A stretch of 64,000 bases of DNA from an uncultured Acidaminococcus sp. (GCA_900538365.1 UPXT01000001.1:29349-93348); one strand, 5' to 3'; positions 7,889 to 16,663 are shown, counted from the first letter of the stretch. Notes: generated by a model from the letters alone, not told the origin. Numbers and translations: made by a program.

Positions 7889-8442
7889 AGAAGATGATCG
7901 TAGCGTCTGACCTTCATGGTTCGGGTTTTTACACGAAAAAACTCATGGCAGCAGCCGCCCGGGAAGAGGCGGACCGAATGCTTCTGTTGGGGGATCTGCT
8001 ATACCACGGGGCTCGCAATGACCTCCCCAAAGGGTATGCCCCTAAGGAAGTCATTGCGTTACTTTCAAATGCGTCTTGCCCCATATCGGCCGTACGGGGC
8101 AATTGCGACAGTGAAGTTGATCAAATGGTCCTTGCTTTCCCCATCATGGCGGACTATGCCCTCATGATGGTAGGGGAACGGACCTATTTTGTGACCCACG
8201 GCCATCATTATAACCTGAGTGCCTTGCCGCCCTTGGGCCCAGGTGATATCCTGCTCCACGGCCATACCCATGTGCCCTGTTGGACGCCCTTTGGGACGGA
8301 TCACTGGGTTCTCAATCCCGGATCCGTGACCTTACCCAAAGAAAATTCGCCCCATAGCTACCTTGTCATTGAAGGAAATCAGGTGACGTGGAAAAAGCTT
8401 GATGGGGAGGTTTTCCATGAATTGGAACTTACAAATCACTAG
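7885..8442 (+). CDS. yfcE: Phosphodiesterase, YfcE/MJ0936 metallophosphoesterase family
   Basis: The 185-residue product carries the calcineurin-like metal ligands in order: SDLHG at residue 8, LLGDLLYHG near 35, VRGNCDSEVD near 71, THGHHYN near 109 and HGHTHVP near 130. This set is that of small Mn2+-dependent phosphodiesterases such as E. coli YfcE, which cleave phosphodiester model substrates. The physiological substrate is unknown. The start overlaps the stop of the LOG gene (ATGA), and a ribosome site (GGAGGAGGAAG) lies inside that gene. Confidence 0.9.
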   Translation: MKKMIVASDLHGSGFYTKKLMAAAAREEADRMLLLGDLLYHGARNDLPKGYAPKEVIALLSNASCPISAVRGNCDSEVDQMVLAFPIMADYALMMVGERTYFVTHGHHYNLSALPPLGPGDILLHGHTHVPCWTPFGTDHWVLNPGSVTLPKENSPHSYLVIEGNQVTWKKLDGEVFHELELTNH

Positions 8443-8481
8443 TTTTGTAGTAGGATAAGAAATCAATATTTTATTTGTTGG

Positions 8482-8528
8482 CTTTTCGCAGAGGCAGCTT
8501 GATTGGCTGCTGCGAAAAGTTTTTTTTA
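8482..8528 (+). terminator. Terminator after yfcE
   Basis: Perfect 10-bp outer stem CTTTTCGCAG/CTGCGAAAAG (8482-8491, 8510-8519) plus inner pairing, followed by a run of eight T. Confidence 0.9.
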
Positions 8529-8582
8529 TGCGAGAAAGCGCATAGAAACACGGTTTATCTCAAGACATCCCAATAAACGGCT

Positions 8583-8608
8583 TAATAATCATATCATTAT
8601 GATTATTA
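8583..8608. promoter_or_regulatory. Operator-like inverted repeat upstream of the hydroquinone reductase operon
   Basis: TAATAATCATA-TCAT-TATGATTATTA, perfect 11-bp arms, lies 32 bp before the -35 box. The AT-rich core with ATCATNNCATTATGAT resembles Fur/PerR-type boxes, but the regulator is not identifiable from sequence alone. Confidence 0.5.
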
Positions 8609-8640
8609 ATAATAATAATAAAAATCATGAAAATTTTTGA

Positions 8641-8668
8641 TTGACAAATTAGACTAAAGTGCTATGAT
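8641..8668 (+). promoter_or_regulatory. Promoter of the hydroquinone reductase / ABC importer operon
   Basis: Consensus TTGACA (8641-8646) and TATGAT (8663-8668) separated by 16 bp, 55 bp before the start codon. Confidence 0.8.
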
Positions 8669-8723
8669 ATAGGACATAACCTAAAACATAGAGGAAATAT
8701 AGGAATTAAAGGGAGTGGATAAG

Positions 8724-9821
8724 ATGAGTTTTGCAAAAGATCCTGAAATTGCAGCAGAATGGAAAAGGGTAACGGTGAAAAAAGCCATGAACCCTTGCCC
8801 CATTGATTTTTCCGAGTTTCATTCCAGTAATCCCCGGGCCCATACGGTTCAAAAGGAATATGATGGACAGGACCATTCCAACTTCAACCGTCGCCAAAAA
8901 TATGCTGACGATGAGGAACCTCAGTTTACGACGCCCTTTGGCGAAGGACCGGGTTTCCTTCCTGTGGAGGCGGGACGGTATCGTCTTATTTGGTCCCGCC
9001 ATTGTCCGTGGGCTCATAGGATTGCCATTGCCATCGATCTGTTAGGTCTTGATCAAGTGATTTCCAAGGGGGTTGTTGACCCCCTGCGTCCTGCCGGTGT
9101 TGTTGGTGATTGGTTCTTTACTCTTGATCCCGACGGCGTTGACCCTGTTTTGAAGGTCCATTCCTTGGGGGAATGCTATCGTAAAGGCAACCCTCACTAT
9201 GATCAGCGCAGCACCGTTCCTGCCATTGTTGATGTCACAACGGGGGCTGTTGTCAATAACGACTACCACGACCTTACGACGGAGCTGGAAACGGCCTGGA
9301 AAAAATTCTTCCGTCCTGACGCACCGGATCTCTATCCAGAAGCCCTGCGTGATGATATTGATGCCCTCAATGACATCATCTATGCTGACGTCAATCTTGC
9401 AGTCAACCTGGCAGCCCTTGTTACCAGCCAGAAGGATTATGAATTCTACTACAATAAAGTCTTTGACCGTCTGGACTGGCTGGAAAAACGTCTTGGTTCA
9501 CGGCGCTACCTGTTTGGCGATACCATCACCGATCCGGATATCCGTCTTTATGTGACCCTTGCCCGTTTTGATCTTGTGTTCTATCAAAAATATTATGTGA
9601 ACAAAAAACGGCTCGTGGATTATCCTAATCTTTGGAACTATGCAAAGGATCTTTATTCCCATCCGGCCTTTGGAAAGAATACGGATTTTGACTCCATGCG
9701 CAAGCGCTTTTATTATGTAGATCATACGCCTTTTGAAGATTTTCCGCGCATTGTGCCTAAAGGTCTGGATATGTCAATCTGGGAAGAGCCCAATGACCGG
9801 GCGGCAAAATTCGCTAAATAA
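8724..9821 (+). CDS. Glutathionyl-hydroquinone reductase-like protein (Xi-class glutathione transferase)
   Basis: The 365-residue product matches Xi-class glutathione transferases (E. coli YqjG, yeast ECM4). It has the long N-terminal arm, the catalytic CPWAHR motif near residue 94, and an all-helical C-terminal domain with YLFGDTITDPDIRLYVTLARFD. Family members use glutathione to reduce glutathionyl-hydroquinones in the cytoplasm. GGGAG eight bases upstream supports the ATG at 8724; an in-frame GTG at 8715 overlaps that site. It leads an operon with MmgE/PrpD and amino acid importer genes. Finding this glutathione-dependent enzyme in what appears to be an anaerobe is unusual and suggests either imported glutathione or another thiol substrate. 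Confidence 0.85.
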   Translation: MSFAKDPEIAAEWKRVTVKKAMNPCPIDFSEFHSSNPRAHTVQKEYDGQDHSNFNRRQKYADDEEPQFTTPFGEGPGFLPVEAGRYRLIWSRHCPWAHRIAIAIDLLGLDQVISKGVVDPLRPAGVVGDWFFTLDPDGVDPVLKVHSLGECYRKGNPHYDQRSTVPAIVDVTTGAVVNNDYHDLTTELETAWKKFFRPDAPDLYPEALRDDIDALNDIIYADVNLAVNLAALVTSQKDYEFYYNKVFDRLDWLEKRLGSRRYLFGDTITDPDIRLYVTLARFDLVFYQKYYVNKKRLVDYPNLWNYAKDLYSHPAFGKNTDFDSMRKRFYYVDHTPFEDFPRIVPKGLDMSIWEEPNDRAAKFAK

Positions 9822-9841
9822 AAGCAGCAGGGGAGGACACT

Positions 9842-11185
9842 ATGGATGAAATTACGGGAACCATTGTCCGGCTCATCAAGGAAACGGATCTGACCCATCG
9901 GGATGATCTTTTACTGGAAGCAAGGAGCGCATTTCTGGACTACCTTGCTTCCCTTTATCGGGCGGTAGGGCGACAGAAAGTCAAGGCTGCAGCACACTGG
10001 GCCCAGGGCTTTGCCGGTAAGGGTCTTATGGTGGGGCAAAAGGGAACCAGTCACCCTATTTTTGCTGCCTTTTACAACGGGTTTGCTTCCCATTATCTTG
10101 ACCTTGATGATGCCCAATCAAACATTGCCGGACATTTCAGTACCGTTCTTTTTTCCGTCCTCCTTTCCGTTATGGCGCCGCAGCAGTCCGTGAAAGACTT
10201 TTTGACCGCCTATGTTGTGGGCGCTGAATTAGAAGGCCTATTGGGAAGTCTTGTCAATCCAGAACATAAATGGCAGGGATGGCATTCCACGGGAACCTTG
10301 GGCCCTTTGGGCGGCGCCTGTGCCCTAGCCAAATGGGCCCAGCTTGACGAGTCTCAAACAGCGCGGCTCTTATCCCTTTGCGGCAGTCAGTCTGGCGGTC
10401 TGGGACTGCAGGCAGGCAGTGACGGCAAACCCCTTCATTCAGGCTTTGCCGCAAGAAACGCGGTCTTTGCCTTTGAACTTGTGACAGCCGTCGGGCTGTC
10501 CGCTAGGCAAACGCCTTTCAATCCGCAAACGGGATGGCTGAAAACCTTTTCGGCACCAACGGGAAGTGCTGAATTTTTTGAGTCTCACTGGCTCAATAAA
10601 GGGCAGATCCTTGACCCTGGATTATGGATGAAAACCCATCCTTACTGCAGTGCCGCCATTGGTGGAGAAGCTGCTTGTAAGAAGCTATGGCAGCAGGGCA
10701 TTCGGCTCGATGACCTGCAAAAAATCGTTTTTCATTTTCCGCCTGGCGCAGATAAAGCCCTTCGCTATGAGTCCCCTCTAACGGGAACGGAAGGAAAGTT
10801 TTCCATGGAATACGTTGCTTATCAGGTCCTGACCCAGGGGCGCGTAGAAGACCGATTCTTTGATCTGGAAAAGGTACCGGAAAGCTTTACAAAAGCCTTA
10901 CCCAGGATGCAGCGGAGCCGTGATTTGCCGCGTGTCCCCAAAAGTGTGCGCAGGATTGTTGTAACAGTCCTGACAAGATCGGGAAAGGTCATCACGGCAG
11001 AGGAATCCGCACCGCCAGGGTCGCCCAATCGGCCCTTTACAGAGGAAGAATTATTCGACAAATTAGCCCTTTCAAAGGATGAAAACTGGGCCGGAAAAGT
11101 TATGGAACAAACGAGGAATTGGCCCAAGGGGACCATGGAGTCACTTTGGCCGCTCCTAAGTGTAGAAGCAGGGGAGGAAGTATGA
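9842..11185 (+). CDS. MmgE/PrpD family protein
   Basis: The 447-residue product has the layout of MmgE/PrpD proteins: an N-terminal helical domain with DLDDAQSNIAGHFSTV near residue 90, which resembles the DDxx..HPG-type active-site loop, the central WHSTGTLGPLGGACALAKW, and a small C-terminal lid domain. Members include 2-methylcitrate dehydratase and cis-aconitate decarboxylase. There are no prpB or prpC neighbours, so the methylcitrate cycle is not supported and the substrate is unknown. GGGGAGG precedes the ATG. The stop overlaps the start of the next gene, placing it in the importer operon. Confidence 0.85.
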   Translation: MDEITGTIVRLIKETDLTHRDDLLLEARSAFLDYLASLYRAVGRQKVKAAAHWAQGFAGKGLMVGQKGTSHPIFAAFYNGFASHYLDLDDAQSNIAGHFSTVLFSVLLSVMAPQQSVKDFLTAYVVGAELEGLLGSLVNPEHKWQGWHSTGTLGPLGGACALAKWAQLDESQTARLLSLCGSQSGGLGLQAGSDGKPLHSGFAARNAVFAFELVTAVGLSARQTPFNPQTGWLKTFSAPTGSAEFFESHWLNKGQILDPGLWMKTHPYCSAAIGGEAACKKLWQQGIRLDDLQKIVFHFPPGADKALRYESPLTGTEGKFSMEYVAYQVLTQGRVEDRFFDLEKVPESFTKALPRMQRSRDLPRVPKSVRRIVVTVLTRSGKVITAEESAPPGSPNRPFTEEELFDKLALSKDENWAGKVMEQTRNWPKGTMESLWPLLSVEAGEEV

Positions 11186-12015
11186 TGAAGATAAACCGAG
11201 TAAAAAAATGGGCGGCTGTTTTGACCGTTGTCGCTGCTGTCGGTGCATTGGCCGGCTGCGGAAATGATAAAAAAGAAGGGAATGCCCCCCATAAAGAGGC
11301 TCAAAAGATTGTGGTGGCCACCCGAGGAACGGCGAAACCGTTCACCTATACGGATGATAAGGGAAACCTCACCGGTTACGATGTGGAAATCCTTAAGGAA
11401 GTGGAACGCCGTGATCCGAGTCTGCATTTTGAATTCAAGGCAATGGCCGTCGATGCTGCCATTGTTGCCATGAACTCCAAACAAGTTGATGCCATCGCCA
11501 ACCAAATGCGGCGCAATCCGGCTCGCGAAGGAAAGTACCTTTATACGAATGTGCCCAATAACTACACGGCTCGGAAACTTGTCGTCAAAGAAGGCCGTAC
11601 GGACATCAAGAGTCTCGACGACCTCAAGGGAAAGAAAGTTGCCCTTACGGCAAATTCTGAGTTCCGCGATCTCATCAACGATCTCAATAAGAAAAATGGC
11701 AATGCCATTGAGGCCATTTACAGTGATAAGGGATCTGCGGAAAACCTGAATCTTGTTGCAACCGGACGGGCAGATGCCGCAGGCGAATATGAATATGTCG
11801 TGGCTGCGGCCCGAAAGGACAAGAATCTCCCTGTTGTTTCTGTTGGCCCCGTCTTCCAGTCTGTTCCGACCTATTTCATGTTCCGTAAGGATCCTAAGTT
11901 TGAACCTGTCATCCAAAAGATGGATAAGGTGCTAAAAGAAATGCAGGCAGACGGAACCTTGAAAAAGCTCTCCGAACAGTACCTTGGCAAGGACTACACC
12001 GTCCAGCCAAAATAA
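11182..12015 (+). CDS. Amino acid ABC importer, substrate-binding lipoprotein
   Basis: The product begins MMKINRVKKW, followed by a signal sequence ending in the lipobox ALAGC (Cys about residue 26), so it is a lipid-anchored periplasmic binding protein. The body fits the polar amino acid-binding family (PBP2, GlnH/HisJ-like): GNLTGYDVEILKEV, AIANQMRRNPAREGKYLYT, LKGKKVALTANSE, and a final LKKLSEQYLGKDYT. The substrate could be an amino acid such as cystine, glutamine or arginine, or a related compound. ATG codons at 11182 and 11185 are both possible; the second is better spaced from GGGGAGG. The start overlaps the stop of the MmgE/PrpD gene. Confidence 0.9.
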   Translation: MMKINRVKKWAAVLTVVAAVGALAGCGNDKKEGNAPHKEAQKIVVATRGTAKPFTYTDDKGNLTGYDVEILKEVERRDPSLHFEFKAMAVDAAIVAMNSKQVDAIANQMRRNPAREGKYLYTNVPNNYTARKLVVKEGRTDIKSLDDLKGKKVALTANSEFRDLINDLNKKNGNAIEAIYSDKGSAENLNLVATGRADAAGEYEYVVAAARKDKNLPVVSVGPVFQSVPTYFMFRKDPKFEPVIQKMDKVLKEMQADGTLKKLSEQYLGKDYTVQPK

Positions 12016-12042
12016 AGAACCAAGGAAAGGAGTGAAACAAAA

Positions 12043-12759
12043 ATGGGAAGTTATTTCAGTTCAGCCTATATGCTTGCCTCGCTGCCCAAACTGGCCGGGT
12101 ACCTTTCCGTAACGCTATTTGTGACGCTCCTATCCGTTGTTCCAGGACTGATTTTGGCAGCCCTTCTGGCTGTATGGAAGGATCAGGGATCGCGCATAGT
12201 AAGTGGGGGCTATCGAATCTTTATTTCCTTTATTCGCAGTACTCCCTTTATCGTCCAACTCTTTGTTGTCTATTTTGGCGTTCCCCAGCTTCTTTCAGGT
12301 GCAGGCGTGGATGTGTCGGACCTGCCGCCCTTGCTCTTTGTTTTGGTGATCTTTGCACTCCACGTTGCTGGCTATGGGGCAGAAATTCTGCGTGGGAGCT
12401 TAGCGGCCATCCAGCCGGGAGAAAAAGAGGCCGCTGCCAGTTTAGGAATGACGGATGCCCAGATTTATCGGCGTATTGTCCTTCCTCAGGCTTTTGTGCT
12501 TTCCATCCCGCCTCTTGTGAATGAGGTCATCAGCACCCTTAAAGGCACGGCCTTGATCTTTAATGTAGGCATTGTTGATGTTATGCGCCAAGCTGAACTC
12601 ATGGGCGGAAATTCCCAGCGGTATCTGGAACTATACGTGGATGTCGCCATCCTTTATGGGGCGATGATCTTTGCCCTTACTTTATTGGGACGGGCCCTCG
12701 AACGTCATTTTCGGATTTCAGAAGACACCTTGACCGTGATAGGAGGAGAATATGAATAG
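12043..12759 (+). CDS. Amino acid ABC importer, permease 1
   Basis: This 238-residue inner-membrane protein of the HisM/GlnP family has about five helices. It begins LAGYLSVTLFVTLLSVVPG, and the motif FISFIRSTPFIVQLFVVYFG is followed by the cytoplasmic coupling loop EAAASLGMTDAQIYRRIVLPQA that contacts the ATPase. It overlaps the second permease gene by eight bases, so the two probably form a heterodimeric channel. GGAAAGGAG lies upstream of the ATG. Confidence 0.92.
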   Translation: MGSYFSSAYMLASLPKLAGYLSVTLFVTLLSVVPGLILAALLAVWKDQGSRIVSGGYRIFISFIRSTPFIVQLFVVYFGVPQLLSGAGVDVSDLPPLLFVLVIFALHVAGYGAEILRGSLAAIQPGEKEAAASLGMTDAQIYRRIVLPQAFVLSIPPLVNEVISTLKGTALIFNVGIVDVMRQAELMGGNSQRYLELYVDVAILYGAMIFALTLLGRALERHFRISEDTLTVIGGEYE

Positions 12760-13474
12760 TACAGCTTTTTTTGATCCATCCTATATTGTCTCAGGCCTCG
12801 TCTACATTTTTCCCTATCTCAAGGTGACTTTGGGACTGACCGTCAGCAGTGTTTGTCTAGGCACTTTCTTGGCCCTTTTCTGCGCTTTTCTTGAAATCCG
12901 AAGAGTTCCCCTTCTTAAGGAACTGGCCGCCCTTTATGTCCTCATCTGCCGCAGCTTGCCGAATATGGTCCTGCTCTATCTGGTTTATTATGGACTGCCC
13001 ATTTTTGTTATGGCCATGGACCAAGAAGGCGTATTTCATTTTCCCGTGGAAAAAGTAACGGCCCTCCAAGTAGCTGTCGTGGGGCTCACCCTCCATACGG
13101 GGGCGTATTTAACGGAGATTTTCCGAGCTGCCTATGAAGCAGTACCGGAAGGTCAGAAAGAAGCCGCCAAATCCATTGGAATGACAGGACTTCAGGCCTT
13201 TTTTCGGGTCATCTTCCCTCAAGCAGTAACGGTGGCCCTGCCCATGTTTGCCAATCAGTTTCTTTCGACCATGAAAAGTACAAGTATCGTTTTTGTCATT
13301 ACCGTAGTTGAGCTTTTTGGTGCAGCCAAATTGTTCAGCGAAGACAGTATGCGCTACTTTGAAGCCTATATGGCGGTAGCAATCCTTTATTGGCTTATGG
13401 GCGTCGGATTTGAATTCATTTTTGGGAAGATGGAAGGGAGAAGCAATCGGTTTAGAAAGGGGAATCTAGCATGA
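12752..13474 (+). CDS. Amino acid ABC importer, permease 2
   Basis: This 240-residue HisQ/HisM-type permease has the motif LICRSLPNMVLLYLVYYGLP and the ATPase-contact loop EAAKSIGMTGLQAFFRVIFPQA. It is the paralogue of the preceding gene and probably its partner in the membrane. It starts eight bases before that gene ends (AGGAGGAGAAT just before the ATG) and overlaps the ATPase gene by four bases, so translation of all parts is coupled. Confidence 0.92.
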   Translation: MNSTAFFDPSYIVSGLVYIFPYLKVTLGLTVSSVCLGTFLALFCAFLEIRRVPLLKELAALYVLICRSLPNMVLLYLVYYGLPIFVMAMDQEGVFHFPVEKVTALQVAVVGLTLHTGAYLTEIFRAAYEAVPEGQKEAAKSIGMTGLQAFFRVIFPQAVTVALPMFANQFLSTMKSTSIVFVITVVELFGAAKLFSEDSMRYFEAYMAVAILYWLMGVGFEFIFGKMEGRSNRFRKGNLA

Positions 13475-14280
13475 TCCGCATTGAGCACGTTGAAAAAAGC
13501 TATGGGAAACGCCCAATCCTAAAAGATGTCAGCCTTGAGGTGCCAACGGGCAGTGTGACAGTTATCATAGGCCCTTCTGGGAGTGGGAAAACGACCTTTT
13601 TGAGAACCCTTAATTTTTTGGGACCCGCTGATAAAGGAACGCTTCAGCTTGATGAGGAACCCATCATTGATATGAAACGGGCCAGCAAAAAGGAAATCCT
13701 TCATGTTCGCCGCAATACGGCCATGGTTTTTCAGCTCTACAATCTATTTTCCAATATGACCGTTCTTCAAAATGTGATGGAAGGGCTTGTGACGGTCCAG
13801 AAAATGGCCAAAAAAGAAGCCCGTGAAAAAGCCATTGCCTGCCTGCAGCAGGTCGGCATGGCAGAATATCTGAATGCCTATCCCATCCAGCTTTCAGGCG
13901 GTCAGCAGCAGCGCGTTGGCATTGCCCGGGCCCTTGCCATGAATCCTAAGGTCATCTTGTTTGATGAACCAACGAGCGCCCTGGACCCTGAAATCGTGGG
14001 AGAAGTGTTGTCTGTGATCCGAGAGATTGCCTCAAAATTAAAGATTACCATGATTATTGTGACTCACGAGATTGCCTTTGCCCGGGAAGTGGCCGATCAA
14101 GTTGTTTTTATGGAAAATGGCTATATTGTGGAGCGGGGGAGTGCCCAGGAAGTCCTTGTCCATCCGAAAGAGAAAAGGACCCGTCAGTTCCTTAGCCGGT
14201 TCCTGGCTCCGCAATGCCTTTCCTGCGATGAAATGGACCCCAAAAAGGAGGCTGCCTTATGGTTGAATACCGCCTCTTGA
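13471..14280 (+). CDS. Amino acid ABC importer, ATP-binding protein (GlnQ-like)
   Basis: The 269-residue ATPase has all the canonical motifs: Walker A GPSGSGKTT near residue 34, Q-loop MVFQLYNLFSNMTV, signature LSGGQQQRVGIARALA, Walker B VILFDEPTSALDPE, and the H-loop in IVTHEIAFAREVADQVVFM. It powers uptake through the two permeases encoded upstream. The tail after residue 250 contains CLSCDEMDPKK and is longer than usual; it overlaps the first 22 bases of the acetyltransferase gene. Confidence 0.95.
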   Translation: MIRIEHVEKSYGKRPILKDVSLEVPTGSVTVIIGPSGSGKTTFLRTLNFLGPADKGTLQLDEEPIIDMKRASKKEILHVRRNTAMVFQLYNLFSNMTVLQNVMEGLVTVQKMAKKEAREKAIACLQQVGMAEYLNAYPIQLSGGQQQRVGIARALAMNPKVILFDEPTSALDPEIVGEVLSVIREIASKLKITMIIVTHEIAFAREVADQVVFMENGYIVERGSAQEVLVHPKEKRTRQFLSRFLAPQCLSCDEMDPKKEAALWLNTAS

Positions 14281-14744
14281 CTAAAGACGATGGAGATGCT
14301 TATTTTGACGTCCTCCATCGCAGCTACGCAACTGACCGGCCATATCCACTTTCTTTTGCCGCCATGGATGAAACGCGGGAAGAAGCCGTACAATGGCTTC
14401 AGGAAGAGCCGACCTTTGGCCTTTTTGTGGATCATAAGCTCGTGAGTGCCATTTCCCTGCGGATGCCTTGGGGGCATCATCCTGGCCCCTTTGGTGTGCC
14501 CCATATTGGACACTTCATTACAGACCCCGATGAGGCGCATCAAGGAAACGCTACTAAACTCCTCCATTATGTAGAGACAGAAATCTTGACCAAGCTGCTT
14601 CATGCGCCCGCCGTGACCCTTGGGACGGCCAAGAGTCATCCTTGGCTTGCGGAGATGTACCGGCACCTTGGCTTTACGGAAGTGGGAGAAAAACAGCTTG
14701 CTGGGAAAAAGCATGTGACCGTCTATTTTAAAAAAGAACTGTAA
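14259..14744 (+). CDS. GNAT family N-acetyltransferase
   Basis: The 161-residue product fits a GCN5-related acetyltransferase fold. HIGHFITDPDEAHQGNATKLLHY covers the acetyl-CoA pyrophosphate region (the usual R/QxxGxG/A is degenerate as HQGNAT), and a late WLAEMYRHLGFTEVGEKQL matches the typical end. The substrate is unknown. It begins inside the end of the ATPase gene with AAAGGAGG upstream and closes the operon, so it may modify the imported compound. That role is inferred from position only. Confidence 0.75.
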   Translation: MVEYRLLTKDDGDAYFDVLHRSYATDRPYPLSFAAMDETREEAVQWLQEEPTFGLFVDHKLVSAISLRMPWGHHPGPFGVPHIGHFITDPDEAHQGNATKLLHYVETEILTKLLHAPAVTLGTAKSHPWLAEMYRHLGFTEVGEKQLAGKKHVTVYFKKEL

Positions 14745-14750
14745 GGGATT

Positions 14751-14796
14751 GAAATGTACCCTCTTTACTGGACACACAGTAAGGAGGGTACATTTC
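14751..14796 (+). repeat. Solo IS150-like terminal hairpin (relic), acting as possible terminator
   Basis: A perfect inverted repeat with 20-bp arms (14751-14770 and 14777-14796) and loop GACACA. The core TGTACCCTCTTTACTG is shared with relics at 22937-22982 and 43095-43132, where transposase sequence follows. Here only the end hairpin remains, seven bases after the acetyltransferase stop, where it may now help end transcription. Confidence 0.65.
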
Positions 14797-14885
14797 ACCC
14801 TGCAGTTTTTCTTTTTGTCACAAATTGTCCAAATCTTTTGGGTACAATAAAGAAAACATTTCTGCCAGGAAGTAGGAGGACAAAA

Positions 14886-15320
14886 ATGATCAAGAAACAA
14901 TTTATTGCAGGCGTTCTTGCTGCATCCCTTTTTGGCTTTGGCGGTGGAGTGATGACGGCCCAGGCGTTTGATTTTGGATCTGTTTTGAAACTCGGCGGTA
15001 TCAGCTATCTCGTCAATCAGTTTGGCGGAGAAATCAATACGTTCATCAACAAAATTTTTTCCCAAAATGAAGTCACTACGGACTATGCAACAAAGGTCGT
15101 TCCCATCCTTAGTATGGGAACGGGCGGTTATATTGGAGCGGTCCAGGTTGTGGGGCCAAAAGCTCAGGTGGATAAGGTAAAGGCCGTGGGACAGCTTGAA
15201 TTTAAATTCAGCAAGATTGCCCGTATCAAGGGACTTATCCCCATTGATAGCATCAATATTACGAACGTGAACCGTGTCGAAGGCGTCGGTGTCTCCGCCG
15301 TCATCGACTTCAAGCTGTAA
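14886..15320 (+). CDS. Secreted protein of unknown function
   Basis: The 144-residue product starts at the ATG at 14886, seven bases after GTAGGAGG. A signal peptide is clear (MIKKQFIAGVLAASLFGFGG...AQAFD). The mature part is glycine- and valine-rich, with alternating beta-like stretches (YIGAVQVVGPKAQVDKVKAV, FKFSKIARIKGLIPI). I recognise no family, though the layout resembles small periplasmic or surface proteins of unknown role. It stands alone between a hairpin relic and a strong terminator. Confidence 0.6.
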   Translation: MIKKQFIAGVLAASLFGFGGGVMTAQAFDFGSVLKLGGISYLVNQFGGEINTFINKIFSQNEVTTDYATKVVPILSMGTGGYIGAVQVVGPKAQVDKVKAVGQLEFKFSKIARIKGLIPIDSINITNVNRVEGVGVSAVIDFKL

Positions 15321-15324
15321 GAGA

Positions 15325-15373
15325 AAAAGGGCCGCACAGAAATGATGTCATCATTTCTGTGCGGCCCTTTTTG
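15325..15373. terminator. Strong, largely symmetric terminator
   Basis: A near-perfect stem of about 20 bp, GGGCCGCACAGAAATGAT with its complement, followed by CCCTTTTT on the plus strand and preceded by AAAAAGG, so it can serve the secreted-protein gene and possibly also the minus strand. Confidence 0.9.
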
Positions 15374-15427
15374 GTGTAGAAGACCCTAGCGCACGACTCC
15401 AAAATGGAGGCACGTTCTTGTGAAGAA

Positions 15428-15450
15428 GCGGAGCGATTTCTGCTCCGAGC
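15428..15450 (-). repeat. A-loop hairpin repeat, copy 3
   Basis: On the minus strand: CGGAGC-AGAAAT-CGCTCCGC. It sits about six bases after the stop of the malY-like gene and in that gene's sense orientation, like the other copies. Confidence 0.65.
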
Positions 15451-15455
15451 CAGTT

Positions 15456-16634
15456 TTACCCTTCTAACGCGTCTTTCAGTCTCCCAAAGGCTTCCTCAAT
15501 CACCGCCCTCGGTGCCGCCATATTAAAACGTTCGAATTGAGCCGTTTCAGGGCCAAAAATCTTTCCCGAGTCGAGCCAGAGCTTAGCTTTATCTGTGATG
15601 GTTTTTTCAAGGGCGTCATCTGATAGGCCATAGCCGGAAAAATCAATCCAGACGAGATAGGTTCCTTCAGGATCGGTCATGACCGCTTTGGGAAGATGAT
15701 TCTTGACAAATTCCCGCGTCCAGTCGATATTGCCCTTGATGTAGGCTACAAGTTCCTTTACCCAGGCGTCCCCTTTGGTATAGCAGCTTTTTACGGCAAT
15801 CTGACCCATGATGCTGCCCTGACTGTAGCCAGCCGCGGCATTGGCCCGGCGATACGCTTGGCGGAGTGTTTCATCAGGGATGATGATATTTCCCGGTTGG
15901 AATCCTGCAACGTTGAAGGTTTTGCTGGGCGATGTAAAGACGGCGAGGTTCCTGCGATATTTTTCATCAAGGGTCAGGAAACTTGTGAAGTGATGGGGCG
16001 CATAGACAAAATCGCAGTGAATTTCATCGCAGAGAATGATGACATGGTGGGTGAGGCAAAGGTCGCCTAGGCGTTCCAGCTCTTTTCGTGACCAGACGCG
16101 TCCCACAGGATTATGGGGACTGCAAAGGAGCAGGGCTTTCACGTTGTGATTGATCATCTTTTTTTCTACATCGTCAAAGTCAATCGTATAGCGGCCTCCT
16201 TCATTATGAAGCTGGCTATTGACAAAGACGCGGCCATTATCTTCAATGACTTCACGAAAAGGGTAGTAGACCGGCTGCTGAATCAAAATCGCGTCATTAG
16301 CGCGTGTAAAGGCCTTGACGGCTGTAGCAAGACCGTAGACGACGCCGCAGCCCACTGTCACCCATTCGGGTTTGATGTGGTACCCGTGGTGGCGGGAAAA
16401 CCAACCATCCAAGGCCTCGTAGTAGTCGGCATCAGGATCAGTATAACCAAAGATCCCATGGTCGATACGGGCGTGAAAATCAGCGAGAATATCCTTTGGA
16501 AGGGCAAAATCCATATCTGCAACCCACATGGGAAGAAGGTCCGTACGACCTTTTCGCGCAAGACCAAAATCATATTTAAGGCAGCTTGTTCCGTATCGGT
16601 TCACCAGTTTATCAAAGGGGCTTTTGAGGGTCAT
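15456..16634 (-). CDS. MalY/PatB-type pyridoxal phosphate C-S lyase or aminotransferase
   Basis: The 392-residue fold-type I PLP enzyme begins MTLKSPFDKLVNRYGTSC. LLPMWVADMDF is the family hallmark, SPHNPVGRVW binds the substrate carboxylate, CDEIHCDFVY binds the PLP ring, and the Schiff-base lysine lies in SPSKTFNVAGFQ. Members cleave cystathionine or cysteine conjugates (beta C-S lyase) and some act as aminotransferases. The ATG at 16634 has AAGGA eight bases upstream, whereas the upstream ATG at 16658 has none. A consensus promoter and a small inverted repeat lie directly upstream. Confidence 0.9.
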   Translation of the reverse strand: MTLKSPFDKLVNRYGTSCLKYDFGLARKGRTDLLPMWVADMDFALPKDILADFHARIDHGIFGYTDPDADYYEALDGWFSRHHGYHIKPEWVTVGCGVVYGLATAVKAFTRANDAILIQQPVYYPFREVIEDNGRVFVNSQLHNEGGRYTIDFDDVEKKMINHNVKALLLCSPHNPVGRVWSRKELERLGDLCLTHHVIILCDEIHCDFVYAPHHFTSFLTLDEKYRRNLAVFTSPSKTFNVAGFQPGNIIIPDETLRQAYRRANAAAGYSQGSIMGQIAVKSCYTKGDAWVKELVAYIKGNIDWTREFVKNHLPKAVMTDPEGTYLVWIDFSGYGLSDDALEKTITDKAKLWLDSGKIFGPETAQFERFNMAAPRAVIEEAFGRLKDALEG

Positions 16635-16663
16635 TGTGCATCCTTCTTTCCTACTCATTATGT

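Noticed and set aside
13519..13704. Small minus-strand frame in the ABC ATPase gene
   Set aside because: Shadow frame without any translation signal.
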